Source: a virus. From it: a DNA stretch of 55,743 nt. The translations under genes were made by a program, and so were the position numbers. Below are positions 23,274-33,702 of this stretch, piece after piece; the stretch's first letter is position 1, and the number at the start of each line of letters is the position of its first letter. The stretch covers positions 1 to 55,743 of the IMG/VR virus record IMGVR_UViG_3300046167_000092; one strand, written 5' to 3'. The notes below the pieces were generated by a model. It was not told the DNA's origin. It was given only the letters and a program-made list of their open reading frames with translations, and searched no databases.

Positions 23274-25686
23274 TACTACAAAAGTAACTACAGAAGGTGC
23301 TAAAGCAGTTAAGGATGAAACAGTTTCAACTGGTGCTGTAACAGAAGGTACAGTTGCAGAACAAGTACAAGCAGATACTTATGAGGCTACAATAGTAGAC
23401 CAAAGTCCTGAAGTTAAAGCTGCTTTAGGTGAGTTATCTGAAGGAGCAAAAGCTAAAGTTACTGAAATAAGGAATTTAACAACCCCTGCAACTTTTGCAA
23501 GTATTTCACAAAAGGTCGCAGAAGGTGCTAAAGCAAAAGATATTGAAGGTGTTTTATCTTCAGGAGCTTTTGTCACAGAAGGAGGCGTTAGAGCTTCTGA
23601 TGTTAATGTATCAGAAACTCCTGATGCAGAGAAAAAGGAACGTGAGGCTATTACAGGTATTCCTGCTACAGACGGAAAAGCTGCTGAAATTTTAGGAGTA
23701 GTTAGTTATGATGCTGTTAAACAAAGAGCAGTAACAGGACAAGCTGCAAAAGGTGCTGCTGCAGAAATGATTGCAGAGGTTGGTAATATGCCACCTGACA
23801 TTGCTGCTGCTATTGTAGAAGACCCTGCAACTGTAGAAGCTCAAGTAGATACAAATCCTGTAGAAGTTAATGCTGCTATTGCTGCGTTACCTACAGAAGC
23901 TTTAGTATCTTCACAGATGGAAACTTTATTAGGAGGCATGGAAGACGGTAAGATTCCAATGTGGGCTAAACCTGCTGTAGATGCAATGAATGCTCAAATG
24001 GCTCAAAGAGGCTTAAGTGTTTCTACTGTAGGTAGAGATGCTTTGTTTAACTCTATTATTCAAAGTGCTATGCCAATGGCACAAAGCAATGCACAAGCTT
24101 TACAAACTAGAGCAGCCCAAAACTTAAGTAACCAACAACAGGCAAACTTACAACAAGCTACTCAAGAACAACAATTAAGAATGCAGAACTTGGCAAACCG
24201 TCAAGATGCTGCAAGTCAAACTGCACAGATGTCTCAGCAAATGAGAACAATGCAAAGTCAGTTTAACCAACAAGCTGTAATGACTACTGCTGACCAACAG
24301 CAACAAATGAGAATGCAAAACCTGCAGAATAGACAACAAGCTGCAGTAACTAATGTTCAAAACCAACAGCAGATGAACATGCAAAATCTTGGCAATGAGC
24401 AACAGCTAAACATGGCAGAGCTTCAGATAGATGCTGCTAGAGCTGGAGCAGACCAGTCTGCAGAGAATCAAAGTCGTATGGCAGAGATGCAAGTAGCTGC
24501 TGATTTCTTAGCTAAGAATGCTGGTTTTAAACAACAAATGGAATTAGCTAATTTATCTAATGACCAACAAATGAGACTTGCAAACTTATCAGCTCTTAAT
24601 CAAGCTAGTTCAGAAAATCTTAGTGCTGAACAACAAACAGAACTTGCAAATCTTAATAAGAACATGCAGACTAATCTTTTACAAGCTAACATTGCTAAAG
24701 ATATGGGACTTGCACAGCTTAATGTTGACCAACAAACTGCTATATATAATGCTACAACAACTGCTGGTATGGATATGGCAAACTTTAATGCTGACCAACA
24801 AAGAGTATTAGCTAATAGTAAGTTTATGCAAACAGTAGCTATTACAAACATGAATGCTGAACAACAATCTATTATGCAAAATGCTACAGCTATGGCATCT
24901 TTAGATTTAGCTACAGTAGACCAAAGAACTAAGTTAGCAGTTAGTAATGCTCAAAACTTTTTACAAATGGATATGGCTAATCTTTCTAATCAACAGCAAT
25001 CTAATATGATGAAGGCTCAACAAGAACAACAAAGATTATTGTCTAATCAGTCTGCTGAAAATGCATCAAAACAATTTAATTCTTCAAGTGAAAATCAAAC
25101 TAATCAGTTTATGGCTAATCTTAATGCACAAATGAGTCAGTACAATGCTTCACAAAACAATGCAATGGAGCAGTTTAATGCTTCTCAAAACAATGCTGCA
25201 GAAGCTAGAAGAGCTGGAAGAGATGCTGATTTAAGTAAGTTTGATGCACAGCTTACAGCTCAAGTAGACCAGTTTAATTCTCAACAGGACTTTGCAAGAG
25301 CTAGCTGGAATGCACAGAACTCTGCTGCTGTTGAGGCTTCTAATGTTGCTTGGAGAAGACAGGCAAATACAATTAATACTGCTGCACAGAATCAAATAAA
25401 TGCACAAAACGCACAGAATGCTTTTGGTATGTCTATGCAATCTCAGTCATTTTTATGGCAGGAACTTAGAGACCAAGCAGACTTTGATTTTAGAGCAGGT
25501 GAAAACGAATTAAATAGACAGGCTCAAATACTTTCAACAGCTATTGCAAATGAAGGTAAAGCTGGTGAAAAGTATGATGATTATTTATCAAGTTTAATAA
25601 ATACATTGGGTGGTTCATATAGAAGTGGATTGACTGGTGGTTATAGTGGTGGCTCATCTAATCAAGGTGGAACTAGAGCAAAGTAA
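23266..25686 (+). CDS. Large Gln/Asn-rich helical virion protein (candidate ejection protein)
   Basis: An 806-residue protein. The N-terminal third is Ala/Glu/Thr-rich (about 1-240). A Gln/Asn-rich helical region (about 270-730) is built of imperfect 11- to 15-residue units such as LSNQQQANLQQATQEQQLRM and MQNLxNxQQ. A short Gly/Ser C-terminus follows. Such long polar helices occur in inner core or ejection proteins of podoviruses, and its place before other ejection-type genes supports that. No catalytic motif, signal or membrane segment is seen. The function is inferred from position and composition. Confidence 0.65.
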   Translation: MADTTKVTTEGAKAVKDETVSTGAVTEGTVAEQVQADTYEATIVDQSPEVKAALGELSEGAKAKVTEIRNLTTPATFASISQKVAEGAKAKDIEGVLSSGAFVTEGGVRASDVNVSETPDAEKKEREAITGIPATDGKAAEILGVVSYDAVKQRAVTGQAAKGAAAEMIAEVGNMPPDIAAAIVEDPATVEAQVDTNPVEVNAAIAALPTEALVSSQMETLLGGMEDGKIPMWAKPAVDAMNAQMAQRGLSVSTVGRDALFNSIIQSAMPMAQSNAQALQTRAAQNLSNQQQANLQQATQEQQLRMQNLANRQDAASQTAQMSQQMRTMQSQFNQQAVMTTADQQQQMRMQNLQNRQQAAVTNVQNQQQMNMQNLGNEQQLNMAELQIDAARAGADQSAENQSRMAEMQVAADFLAKNAGFKQQMELANLSNDQQMRLANLSALNQASSENLSAEQQTELANLNKNMQTNLLQANIAKDMGLAQLNVDQQTAIYNATTTAGMDMANFNADQQRVLANSKFMQTVAITNMNAEQQSIMQNATAMASLDLATVDQRTKLAVSNAQNFLQMDMANLSNQQQSNMMKAQQEQQRLLSNQSAENASKQFNSSSENQTNQFMANLNAQMSQYNASQNNAMEQFNASQNNAAEARRAGRDADLSKFDAQLTAQVDQFNSQQDFARASWNAQNSAAVEASNVAWRRQANTINTAAQNQINAQNAQNAFGMSMQSQSFLWQELRDQADFDFRAGENELNRQAQILSTAIANEGKAGEKYDDYLSSLINTLGGSYRSGLTGGYSGGSSNQGGTRAK

Positions 25687-25697
25687 AAGGAAACAAT

Positions 25698-26738
25698 ATG
25701 GGATTTTTAAGAAAAGTAGGTAGGAAAGTAAAAAAGAAACTAAACAAAGTGTTTGGTCAAAAAGTAGGAGGCATACTAGGAATGGTAGGTTTATACTTTG
25801 CTATGGGTGCTGTTGCTAAAGGACTTAGTGGGTGGGCTAAAAGTACGTTTGGTGCTGGTAAAAGTACTGCAGATGTTGCCAACGTAGCACAACAAGCTTC
25901 AGAAGTTTCAAAGACTGCTGCAGATGTTAAAAGTGCAACAGATAGCACTGCTGTTATTACTGAAGCTGCTAAAAAAGGAGTTGATGCAACTGTAACCTCT
26001 ACCGGAGCTAGTGTAGAAACTTTAATAGCTGAGTCTACAACTAATGCTGAAAGGTTTAATAACTGGGTAGGAGGACAAGAAAGTCTTCTTAATCAAGGTA
26101 AACTTCCTGTAGAAGTTAATCCTAGCCTTACAGATACTGTAGTTAATAGTATTTCTAATGAAGAAGTCTATAAACAAACAACAGGAGAAGTTTTTAAATA
26201 TTTAGAACAACCTGCTTTAGACGTAAATAAAATAGCTGAAAGTGTTAAAACAGCCGAACAAGCTGCTACTGCATCTCAAACAGAAATGGCTCGTCAAGGA
26301 ATAGACTTTACTAAAGAATTTATTTCGCCTAAATCAAGTGTAGAAGGAACTAAATTAGCACAAGAAAGTGCTACAGGATTTCAAAAGTTTGCAGCAGACC
26401 CTGTAGGCTCTACTGTAGATTATGTAGGAACTAAAGCAAAAGAAGCAGGAGACTATATTAAAGGAGACTTTGTACCTGACTTAGCACAAGGAGCTTTAAC
26501 TGGTGTTGTAAATAGAAGTCTTATGGAAGACGAAGAAGTAATGGGTTTAGGTAGAGGAGCTCAAGGACAACCAATGATGACTGCAGCTCAAGGCAATCAT
26601 CTAGCTGCTGTACAAGCACAGCCGGGTTATGCAAACTTAACTAACATGAGAAGCTTTACAGACCTAGCAAATCAAACACTATACGGAACAGGTTCACCAT
26701 CATACTTACAAAACGTATATCAACCAATTAAAATATAG
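25698..26738 (+). CDS. Candidate ejection protein with membrane-type N-terminal segment
   Basis: A 346-residue protein. A basic start (MGFLRKVGRKVKKKLNKVFG) is followed by a hydrophobic glycine-rich helix (about 22-45, VGGILGMVGLYFAMGAVAKG). A long Ala/Thr/Val-rich helical part with many short repeats follows. The layout of a positive helix then a membrane-prone helix fits a protein inserted into the host envelope during DNA ejection. It begins after AAGGAAAC as SD. No enzyme motif. The assignment is inferred. Confidence 0.6.
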   Translation: MGFLRKVGRKVKKKLNKVFGQKVGGILGMVGLYFAMGAVAKGLSGWAKSTFGAGKSTADVANVAQQASEVSKTAADVKSATDSTAVITEAAKKGVDATVTSTGASVETLIAESTTNAERFNNWVGGQESLLNQGKLPVEVNPSLTDTVVNSISNEEVYKQTTGEVFKYLEQPALDVNKIAESVKTAEQAATASQTEMARQGIDFTKEFISPKSSVEGTKLAQESATGFQKFAADPVGSTVDYVGTKAKEAGDYIKGDFVPDLAQGALTGVVNRSLMEDEEVMGLGRGAQGQPMMTAAQGNHLAAVQAQPGYANLTNMRSFTDLANQTLYGTGSPSYLQNVYQPIKI

Positions 26739-26747
26739 GAAATCATT

Positions 26748-27344
26748 ATGGCAATGACAGAAAAAGCAGCACAGTTTGTGCAAGGAAACATGGAAAGAGG
26801 AAGACCTATTCCGGGTCAAAGCCTTACAAACGACCCTAGTCAACCTTATAACTGGGAAAAAGCTCCTGAGTTTACTAACTCTAAAGAAGCTATGTTGTAC
26901 GTTTTTGAAAATCTAACAGTCCCTGAAACTACTGCTAATATTTTATTATCTTTAAGTAAAGGTATTGGTGTTATTGACATTGCATCTATAACTTTGTATA
27001 CTGGTTTTACTGAAGGTAAATGGAATCCTGATTTAATGATGTTATTAATGGAGCCAACTATGTATATGGTAATGGCTTTAGCAGAAAAAGCAGAGTTAGA
27101 CTTTGTTATGGATTCTGCAGAAGAAGTAGGCGAAGAAGAAATACTAGGAGACAAAGCTATACAGCAAATAGAAGAAGGCATAGGTTCATTAGATGCTATG
27201 AGAAAACAAGCTGCTCAAAGAGTAAGCCCACAGTCAGTCCCACAGGAAGTTAGAGAAGTAATAGAAGAAACAAAAATAGAACCTAGTATCTTAGAAAAAG
27301 TAGAAGAAGTAAAAAGTAATAGCTTATTAGCAAGAGAGGAATAA
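26748..27344 (+). CDS. Virion-type protein of unknown function
   Basis: A 198-residue protein. After a soluble N-terminal part (PIPGQSLTNDPSQPYNWEKA, about 20-40) come two moderately hydrophobic helices (about 75-125). A very acidic C-terminal half (AEEVGEEEILGDKAIQQIEE) completes it. It is encoded between two ejection-type genes, two bases before the next. No known family recognised. Confidence 0.6.
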   Translation: MAMTEKAAQFVQGNMERGRPIPGQSLTNDPSQPYNWEKAPEFTNSKEAMLYVFENLTVPETTANILLSLSKGIGVIDIASITLYTGFTEGKWNPDLMMLLMEPTMYMVMALAEKAELDFVMDSAEEVGEEEILGDKAIQQIEEGIGSLDAMRKQAAQRVSPQSVPQEVREVIEETKIEPSILEKVEEVKSNSLLAREE

Positions 27345-27345
27345 G

Positions 27346-28776
27346 ATGGCCGGAAAAGAAATATTAAGTGGATTATTAACTAGACAAAATCAAGGAAGTA
27401 CTGGTGGTACTTTTAAAGATATAGCTGCTGATTTTTTTAGTGGTTCATCTAACGATAGCAAAAGACGTAGAAATGTATTGATAGGAACTGCATTATGGAA
27501 TGCAAAAGAATCTTCTATGCAAAATAATGTTTTAAAAAATTTACAAGAAAATGAAACTCAACGTACTTTTGAACTAGCAGGACTAACTCAAAAGTGGGAC
27601 AAATATAATAAATTAATGACAGAAGACGAAGCTTATAAAGCTGACCCATTTTACTTTAGACAACAAGCTGAATCAGAGTTTAATAAAAAGAATTCTAATT
27701 ACTTTGAAACTTATGGAGTTACAGAAGATTCAAGAGCTAAAAAGAAATTAGAAATTGATGAGTATGAAGCAGCGTTAAAAAAATTACACGAGACAAAATT
27801 AAAAAGTGGTAATATAAATGAAAGAATGACTAAAGAACAATTCTTTAAACCTTTTGAAGACTACTATGCTAATCAACAAGAAAATATAGCAGCTCCTAAA
27901 AACATTAGTTTAATACATAATGCATGGAGTAAAATTACAGGAAAAGGAAAAGAAACTTTAACTCCTAAACAACAAGCAGCAGCTAAAAGCATGGCAACTA
28001 GAAGTGTTTATGATTATTTATTAACACCTGATGCTCTTACATCTGATGAACAAATAGAGATGTATAGAGACCCTAAAGCATTTACATATAATAAAGACGA
28101 AGCTTTAGTATTTTTATCTGAAACTGTTAATCCTAATGACCCAGCTAGAAGAAGTGTAATATCTTCTTTAGACACTAGTAAAAAAACTAACTGGACTAAA
28201 TCTGAACTACAAACACATATAGTAAATTCTCAAGTAGACTTTAATCCTATAGTAGAAAAAAATAAAGTAGTTAGTCGTGCTTTTGATGAAGAGTGGTCTA
28301 ACAGAACTACAGATGGTACATCTAGAAAGATACCTGAAGTAGGGACTCCTCAATATATGAATTATTATCTTGAAAAAGCAAATGCTATAGATGAAGCAAA
28401 TGGAACAGGAGATGCAAAAGTACGTCAATTACGTAGAAATATATTTGAACTTGCAGATTTAGATAAAATAATAACTGAGTCAGGTAAAGGAAAAGAACAT
28501 CCTATGCATAAAGTTAAAGTAAAATTAGAAAACGATGTTAGAAATGCAGGTATAGACTCGGTTAAGTTTGAAATGTACAAAATGGTAACTGCTAGATTTG
28601 ATGACTATGAAGTAGAACAAAGAATTAAAAGTAATATTGCTGAATTTGCAGACTCATCAGACATAAAAAAAGGTAAAGTTTTTGAATATAAAGATATGGG
28701 AGACTATTATACTTCAGCAATTAATCAATTAATGTCTAATTTTAATGTTGTTTTTAAAGAAGAAGAAAGCGAATAA
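27346..28776 (+). CDS. Internal virion-type protein
   Basis: A 476-residue, highly charged helical protein. It starts MAGKEILSGLLTRQNQGSTG and is rich in Lys, Glu, Asn and Tyr throughout. It has no signal peptide, no membrane helix, and no catalytic motif I can identify. Its stop is directly followed by the ATG of the 1641-residue gene, consistent with coordinated production of ejection proteins. Confidence 0.6.
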   Translation: MAGKEILSGLLTRQNQGSTGGTFKDIAADFFSGSSNDSKRRRNVLIGTALWNAKESSMQNNVLKNLQENETQRTFELAGLTQKWDKYNKLMTEDEAYKADPFYFRQQAESEFNKKNSNYFETYGVTEDSRAKKKLEIDEYEAALKKLHETKLKSGNINERMTKEQFFKPFEDYYANQQENIAAPKNISLIHNAWSKITGKGKETLTPKQQAAAKSMATRSVYDYLLTPDALTSDEQIEMYRDPKAFTYNKDEALVFLSETVNPNDPARRSVISSLDTSKKTNWTKSELQTHIVNSQVDFNPIVEKNKVVSRAFDEEWSNRTTDGTSRKIPEVGTPQYMNYYLEKANAIDEANGTGDAKVRQLRRNIFELADLDKIITESGKGKEHPMHKVKVKLENDVRNAGIDSVKFEMYKMVTARFDDYEVEQRIKSNIAEFADSSDIKKGKVFEYKDMGDYYTSAINQLMSNFNVVFKEEESE

Positions 28777-31700
28777 ATGTATAAAGTTGACGCAGAAGGC
28801 AATCTTGTTGAAGTTAAAGAAGGAGAAGAATTAACTCAAGAAGAACAAAAAATGAATACTACAAAGCTTTCTAACTTTGGTAGAACTGTAGTAGGCGTAG
28901 GAGCAGACCTTGTTACTGAAACTGTAGACTTAGGAAGGCTTTTAGTTGATACTAAACTAAAATATTCTGCATTAGGTAAAACTAAAACTGCACAAGAGTT
29001 TAAAGAAAAAGTATATACAAAACAAGATGAAGCTTTAAAGACTGTATTTGAAACAGTTACTGGTAAAGACAATGTTGAAATGGTACAACGAGGAGAAAGG
29101 TTTGTACCAGCTATTAAACAACCTGAATCAATGAAAGGAGAGATAGTTAGAGATATTGTTGGATTAGGTACTGCTATTATTGGAGCTGGTAAAGTTAAAT
29201 GGGTTGCAGATGCACCTAAAAAAATAAAAGAAGGAACTAGTAAATTTAAAAAGTTTATTACTCCTAGTCAACGAACAAAACAAGCTGTTGTTGCTGGAGA
29301 AGTAGGAACACAAGTAGGTTTTAATCCTTATGAAGAAGGTTTAATACCCGAAGCCATAGGAAGTCTTATATCTGATGACAGTGAAATGTTAGCAGACGTA
29401 AAACAATATTTGCTTCAAGACAGACAAGAAAATTCTAATTTAAAAAATAGAATGTTAATGTTAGGAGATGGTTTAGCTTTTGTAGGAGCTATTGGAGCTG
29501 GTGGAAAAATAGCTGGAAAAAGCAAAACAATTCAAAAAGGTAAAGACTACACACTAGCTAAGTTAGCTAAAGGTAAAGAGTCTTTTGTAACTATGCTTGA
29601 TGATGTTAAAGCATCAGGAAAAGAAACAGTAGATAAATTTATATATCAATTAGAAAAAAATATAGAACTAAACAAGTATCAAACAGAAGCGTTAATAAAA
29701 GATAGAAATAAAGATATAGCAGATGGAGTAGTAAAGGCTACATCTACAGCAGATATAGACGCATTAAAGCCCGGATTTATTAGTAAATATGTTAGTGATA
29801 CTAACTTAATGTTTACTGCTAATCCTATATTACGTAATTTTGAAATTTATAGAAGAAAAGCTTTTACTACTCAAGGTAATAAAACTTTACAGCTACATGA
29901 AAAGTATTTAAAAAACGAAAACTTAAAAGAAAAATGGAATGATACTATTACTAATGTAGCTTATAATTTAGACACTGCTATAGAAAGTGTTCTTGAAACA
30001 AGTAATAAATTTAAAAACAAAGAAGAACTAAACGACAAAATAAGTGATGTTTTATTTACAGACTTTAGAAGCCCAACATTAGTTACAAGTAAAGGGGGAA
30101 TTAGTGTTGGTAAAAGACAACAACCAACATTTGAAAAAGAATTAAAATCTTTTCCTAAAGAACTACAAGACCCTTTAAGAAAAGCTAGAAATCTTCAAGA
30201 TAATTTAACTAAACAAATGATAGATACTGGTACTCTTAACGAGGCACAGAAAAAGATTTATCAAGACCAAATGGGTTTTTATGTTAGAAGGTCTTATCAA
30301 TTATTTGAAGACCCTAACTACACACCTAAAACAAGTGTTCTTAGAGAAGCTGAAGATTTTTTAACAAGTAAAATAGAACTTGAAAATCCCGGAATGCTTC
30401 CTGCAGATGTTAAATCAAAAGTTGACACAGAAATAGCAGATATATTAGACGTAAAAAAAGGAACAGATTTTACTAGAAGCACTGATAAGTTTGGTAAGAT
30501 TAGAAAAGAAATACTTAATGGTAAAGAAAATATTCCTTCTCCGTTAAGAAAATTAATGGGAGAAATAGATGACCCAACTAAAAGTCTTATACAGTCTACT
30601 ATTAAACTTGGTAACTATGTAGAAAATGTAAAGTTTTATGATGATGCTTTTGAAGGTGGTGCTGGTATTTATTTTAAAACAGATAGGACTTCTTTATATT
30701 CAGAAGTTATTCCTGAAGGTTATGGTAAGCTAAGTGGAAGAGCAACGACACCTGAGTTGTTTAAATACTTTAGTAATCACAAAACAGTATCAGACAGTTT
30801 ATTAAATTTTTCTTTATACAGAAACTTAGCTCTTTTAAAAGGAGTATCACAGGCTGCTAAAACTGTATGGTCACATACTACTCATGTTAAGAATGTAGCT
30901 GGTGGTGTTCAAATGTCATTAGCAAACGGAGTAAATGTTTTTGATATTAAACAAACAAAAGAAATTGTAGGTATTTTAAGAGCTAGAACAAAAAACAATG
31001 TAGAGCTACAAAAACTACATGAAGAATTAAGTGGTTTAGGTCTGTTAAATAAAGGTGTTGTAGCTAGAGATTTAAAAGGATTAGCATCAGATTTACAAGG
31101 AATAAAATCTAAAAGTGTATTAGATGTTCCTGCTAATTTAGCAAAAGGATTTTTAAATAAAACAGGAATAAGTAAACACGCTGAGAAGTGGCAAAATGCT
31201 TATATAGCTGAAGATGATTTCTTTAAAGTAAATATGTATTTTAGAGAAAAGAAAAACTTAGAAAAGATTAATAACATGTACTCTAAAGAGTCAGGACTTA
31301 AACTTAGCGAACAACAACTAAAAGAAGAAGCAGCTAAAATGGTTAGAGATGTTTTACCTAACTATGATTTAGTTCCTGAACTTTTAAAAGAATTAAGAAG
31401 TACTCCTTTCTTTGGTCGTTTCTTTTCATTTATGGCAGAGTCTACAAGGATATCAGCTAACTCTATTACTAACGGTATTAAAGAAGTAAGTAAAGGTAAG
31501 GCATTAATAAAACAAGGTGAACAAAAAGCAGGTCAAGAGTTTATAAAAAGAGGAACACTTCGTTTAGGAGCTTTTACTGCAATGGCAGGAGCAGGTGCTA
31601 AAGGAGCTGAAACAGTAAGTAAAGCTACTACAGGTATAGCTACAGACACTTTAGACGCTATTAAAGACTTAGTATTACCTGACTATATGCAAAACTCTAA

Positions 31701-33702
31701 TGTTATTCTTTCAGTAGCTCCTGATGGTTCTCCAGTAGTTTCTAACCTTAGTAGCTGGGATGCTTTTGACTTTCCTAAAAAACCTTTTCAAGTTATAATA
31801 AATAAGTACATGGCTGAAGATAGTCTTGATGAAGAAGGTTTACTTAAAGACATATTAACTACAACTATATCAGAAACAGTTTCTCCGTTTTTAGGAGAAT
31901 CTATTATACAAGAACAAATTAGTAATTATGTTTTAAGAGGTGGTAGAACTTTAGACGGTAACTTAATGAGAAATCCATTTAATAGATTATCTAAGTTTAA
32001 TGATAGTGGAAACTATGCAGATAACTTACTAGATGGAGAAAATATTACTATTTTAATGGCTAATCTTTTAGAAAGTATAACTCCGGGTTCTATTACTAGG
32101 GGTCAAGATTTACATAAAACATTAACAAATAAACAGGGTAAAACTCCATATGACCAAGATGAATATGAAGCACAAGCATTCTTAAAGTTTGTTACAGGCT
32201 GGGGAATGCAACCTATTAATCCTGAGTATGCTGCAAAAATGTATGAGTTTAAAGCTAATGATTATTTAAAAAGTAAAAGAAAAGCACAGTCTTCTATTAC
32301 TAGTGCCATAGGACAAGAACTAGACCGTGATACTTTTGTTGGTGAGTACTTAAAAAGAAGTAATGAACATTACGAAAGTTATATTAAGTTTCATAAAAAT
32401 ACTAAGTCATTAGAAAAACTTGACATAGATGTTTACTCTACTATTAGAAATACAAATGTATCTAAAAAAGATAGAGTAGCTGTGATGTACGGTTCAAACT
32501 ATGAACCTATAGGTCTTAGTGATAGTTTACGTGCAAAGATGTTAGATGCTGCACCTGACTTTGATACTTATGAAGAAATATACAAAGACATAATGGCTAT
32601 TGATAGAGAGATGAGTCGTATACCTGTACAAATAAGTCCTTTATATTATAAAAAACAAAAACAACAAATAAAAGATATTAAAAAAGATTTAAGAGAAAAT
32701 TATAAAACAGGTGGTAAAGTTCCTAATGTACAAGAAGACCCTGCAGATAGAAAAAATCCTGTGATGCAAGAAAGCTATAGTCAAACATCAAAAGGTTTGA
32801 CTGGATTGCAAAAGGCTTTACAAGAAGCAACAAAAATGTTACAGCCTAAAGAACAAATGGAAAGACTAGGGTTTAGTAAAGGTGGTAGTACTTTAAAAAA
32901 AGACGAAGCTATGTATCTTAAATTTTATAAATTAGCTAAAGAAGCTGGTAATGATTTTCCTGAAGCAGTAGCTGCTCAAGCTAGTTTAGAATCAGGACAT
33001 GGTGAGTCAGAGCTTACAACAAAATATAAAAACCCATTAGGTATAAAAGTTAATAGAGCTAGTGAAAGAAAAGCAGGACAAAAATCAGTTAAAATGTCTA
33101 CACAAGAGTTTGTAGAAGGATTAGAAGGAACGTATAAAGAACCTTTTAGAGTGTATGATAATTTAGCAGAATCTTTTGTAGGTTATAAAGAAAAAGTGTT
33201 AGCTCCAAGATATGACAGTATAAGACAAGCAAAAAATTCTGATGAGTACTTGACAGCTATATCTACTTCAGGATATGCTACTGACCCTAAGTATGCAGAA
33301 AAAACAATTAATATAAAAAATAGATACGCACATCTAATACCACAAGAAAATAAAAGAAAACAAAAAAGTGCAGGAGGAATACTTAAAAAAGTAATTAAAT
33401 CTTCTAAAGATAAAAATACTATAGTATTACCTTATAAATTAGCTCAAAAACAAACTTTTAAAAAAATTGAAACTATAGGAAATAATTTTAATAATAAATT
33501 TGTAGATATTTATAATAAAAAAGATTTTCTTTTAAGTAAAAACAAAAAAGTAACAGACTATTTAAAAAAATTATCAGATGAAGAAATTTTTTATTTAAAC
33601 CATTATGTATCTAACGATGAACCTTTAAAGTATTTACCTAAAAATGATATATATTATACAAAGTTATTAGATAGTTTAACTCCTAAAGACTGGAAAAATT
33701 AA
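28777..33702 (+). CDS. Giant ejection protein with C-terminal GH73 glucosaminidase-like domain
   Basis: A 1641-residue protein, the largest here. It is mostly helical. Small-residue-rich, membrane-prone stretches occur around 125-140, 230-250 and 945-965. Near the C-terminus (about 1375-1530) is a glucosaminidase-type domain with AVAAQASLESGHGESELTTK (catalytic-type Glu near 1403), NPLGIK and YATDPKYAEKT, as in FlgJ/GH73 cell-wall enzymes. About 110 Lys-rich residues follow. It is probably an internal core protein that opens peptidoglycan during DNA ejection, like T7 gp16 but with the cell-wall enzyme at the other end. The enzyme call is from motifs only. Confidence 0.78.
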   Translation: MYKVDAEGNLVEVKEGEELTQEEQKMNTTKLSNFGRTVVGVGADLVTETVDLGRLLVDTKLKYSALGKTKTAQEFKEKVYTKQDEALKTVFETVTGKDNVEMVQRGERFVPAIKQPESMKGEIVRDIVGLGTAIIGAGKVKWVADAPKKIKEGTSKFKKFITPSQRTKQAVVAGEVGTQVGFNPYEEGLIPEAIGSLISDDSEMLADVKQYLLQDRQENSNLKNRMLMLGDGLAFVGAIGAGGKIAGKSKTIQKGKDYTLAKLAKGKESFVTMLDDVKASGKETVDKFIYQLEKNIELNKYQTEALIKDRNKDIADGVVKATSTADIDALKPGFISKYVSDTNLMFTANPILRNFEIYRRKAFTTQGNKTLQLHEKYLKNENLKEKWNDTITNVAYNLDTAIESVLETSNKFKNKEELNDKISDVLFTDFRSPTLVTSKGGISVGKRQQPTFEKELKSFPKELQDPLRKARNLQDNLTKQMIDTGTLNEAQKKIYQDQMGFYVRRSYQLFEDPNYTPKTSVLREAEDFLTSKIELENPGMLPADVKSKVDTEIADILDVKKGTDFTRSTDKFGKIRKEILNGKENIPSPLRKLMGEIDDPTKSLIQSTIKLGNYVENVKFYDDAFEGGAGIYFKTDRTSLYSEVIPEGYGKLSGRATTPELFKYFSNHKTVSDSLLNFSLYRNLALLKGVSQAAKTVWSHTTHVKNVAGGVQMSLANGVNVFDIKQTKEIVGILRARTKNNVELQKLHEELSGLGLLNKGVVARDLKGLASDLQGIKSKSVLDVPANLAKGFLNKTGISKHAEKWQNAYIAEDDFFKVNMYFREKKNLEKINNMYSKESGLKLSEQQLKEEAAKMVRDVLPNYDLVPELLKELRSTPFFGRFFSFMAESTRISANSITNGIKEVSKGKALIKQGEQKAGQEFIKRGTLRLGAFTAMAGAGAKGAETVSKATTGIATDTLDAIKDLVLPDYMQNSNVILSVAPDGSPVVSNLSSWDAFDFPKKPFQVIINKYMAEDSLDEEGLLKDILTTTISETVSPFLGESIIQEQISNYVLRGGRTLDGNLMRNPFNRLSKFNDSGNYADNLLDGENITILMANLLESITPGSITRGQDLHKTLTNKQGKTPYDQDEYEAQAFLKFVTGWGMQPINPEYAAKMYEFKANDYLKSKRKAQSSITSAIGQELDRDTFVGEYLKRSNEHYESYIKFHKNTKSLEKLDIDVYSTIRNTNVSKKDRVAVMYGSNYEPIGLSDSLRAKMLDAAPDFDTYEEIYKDIMAIDREMSRIPVQISPLYYKKQKQQIKDIKKDLRENYKTGGKVPNVQEDPADRKNPVMQESYSQTSKGLTGLQKALQEATKMLQPKEQMERLGFSKGGSTLKKDEAMYLKFYKLAKEAGNDFPEAVAAQASLESGHGESELTTKYKNPLGIKVNRASERKAGQKSVKMSTQEFVEGLEGTYKEPFRVYDNLAESFVGYKEKVLAPRYDSIRQAKNSDEYLTAISTSGYATDPKYAEKTINIKNRYAHLIPQENKRKQKSAGGILKKVIKSSKDKNTIVLPYKLAQKQTFKKIETIGNNFNNKFVDIYNKKDFLLSKNKKVTDYLKKLSDEEIFYLNHYVSNDEPLKYLPKNDIYYTKLLDSLTPKDWKN

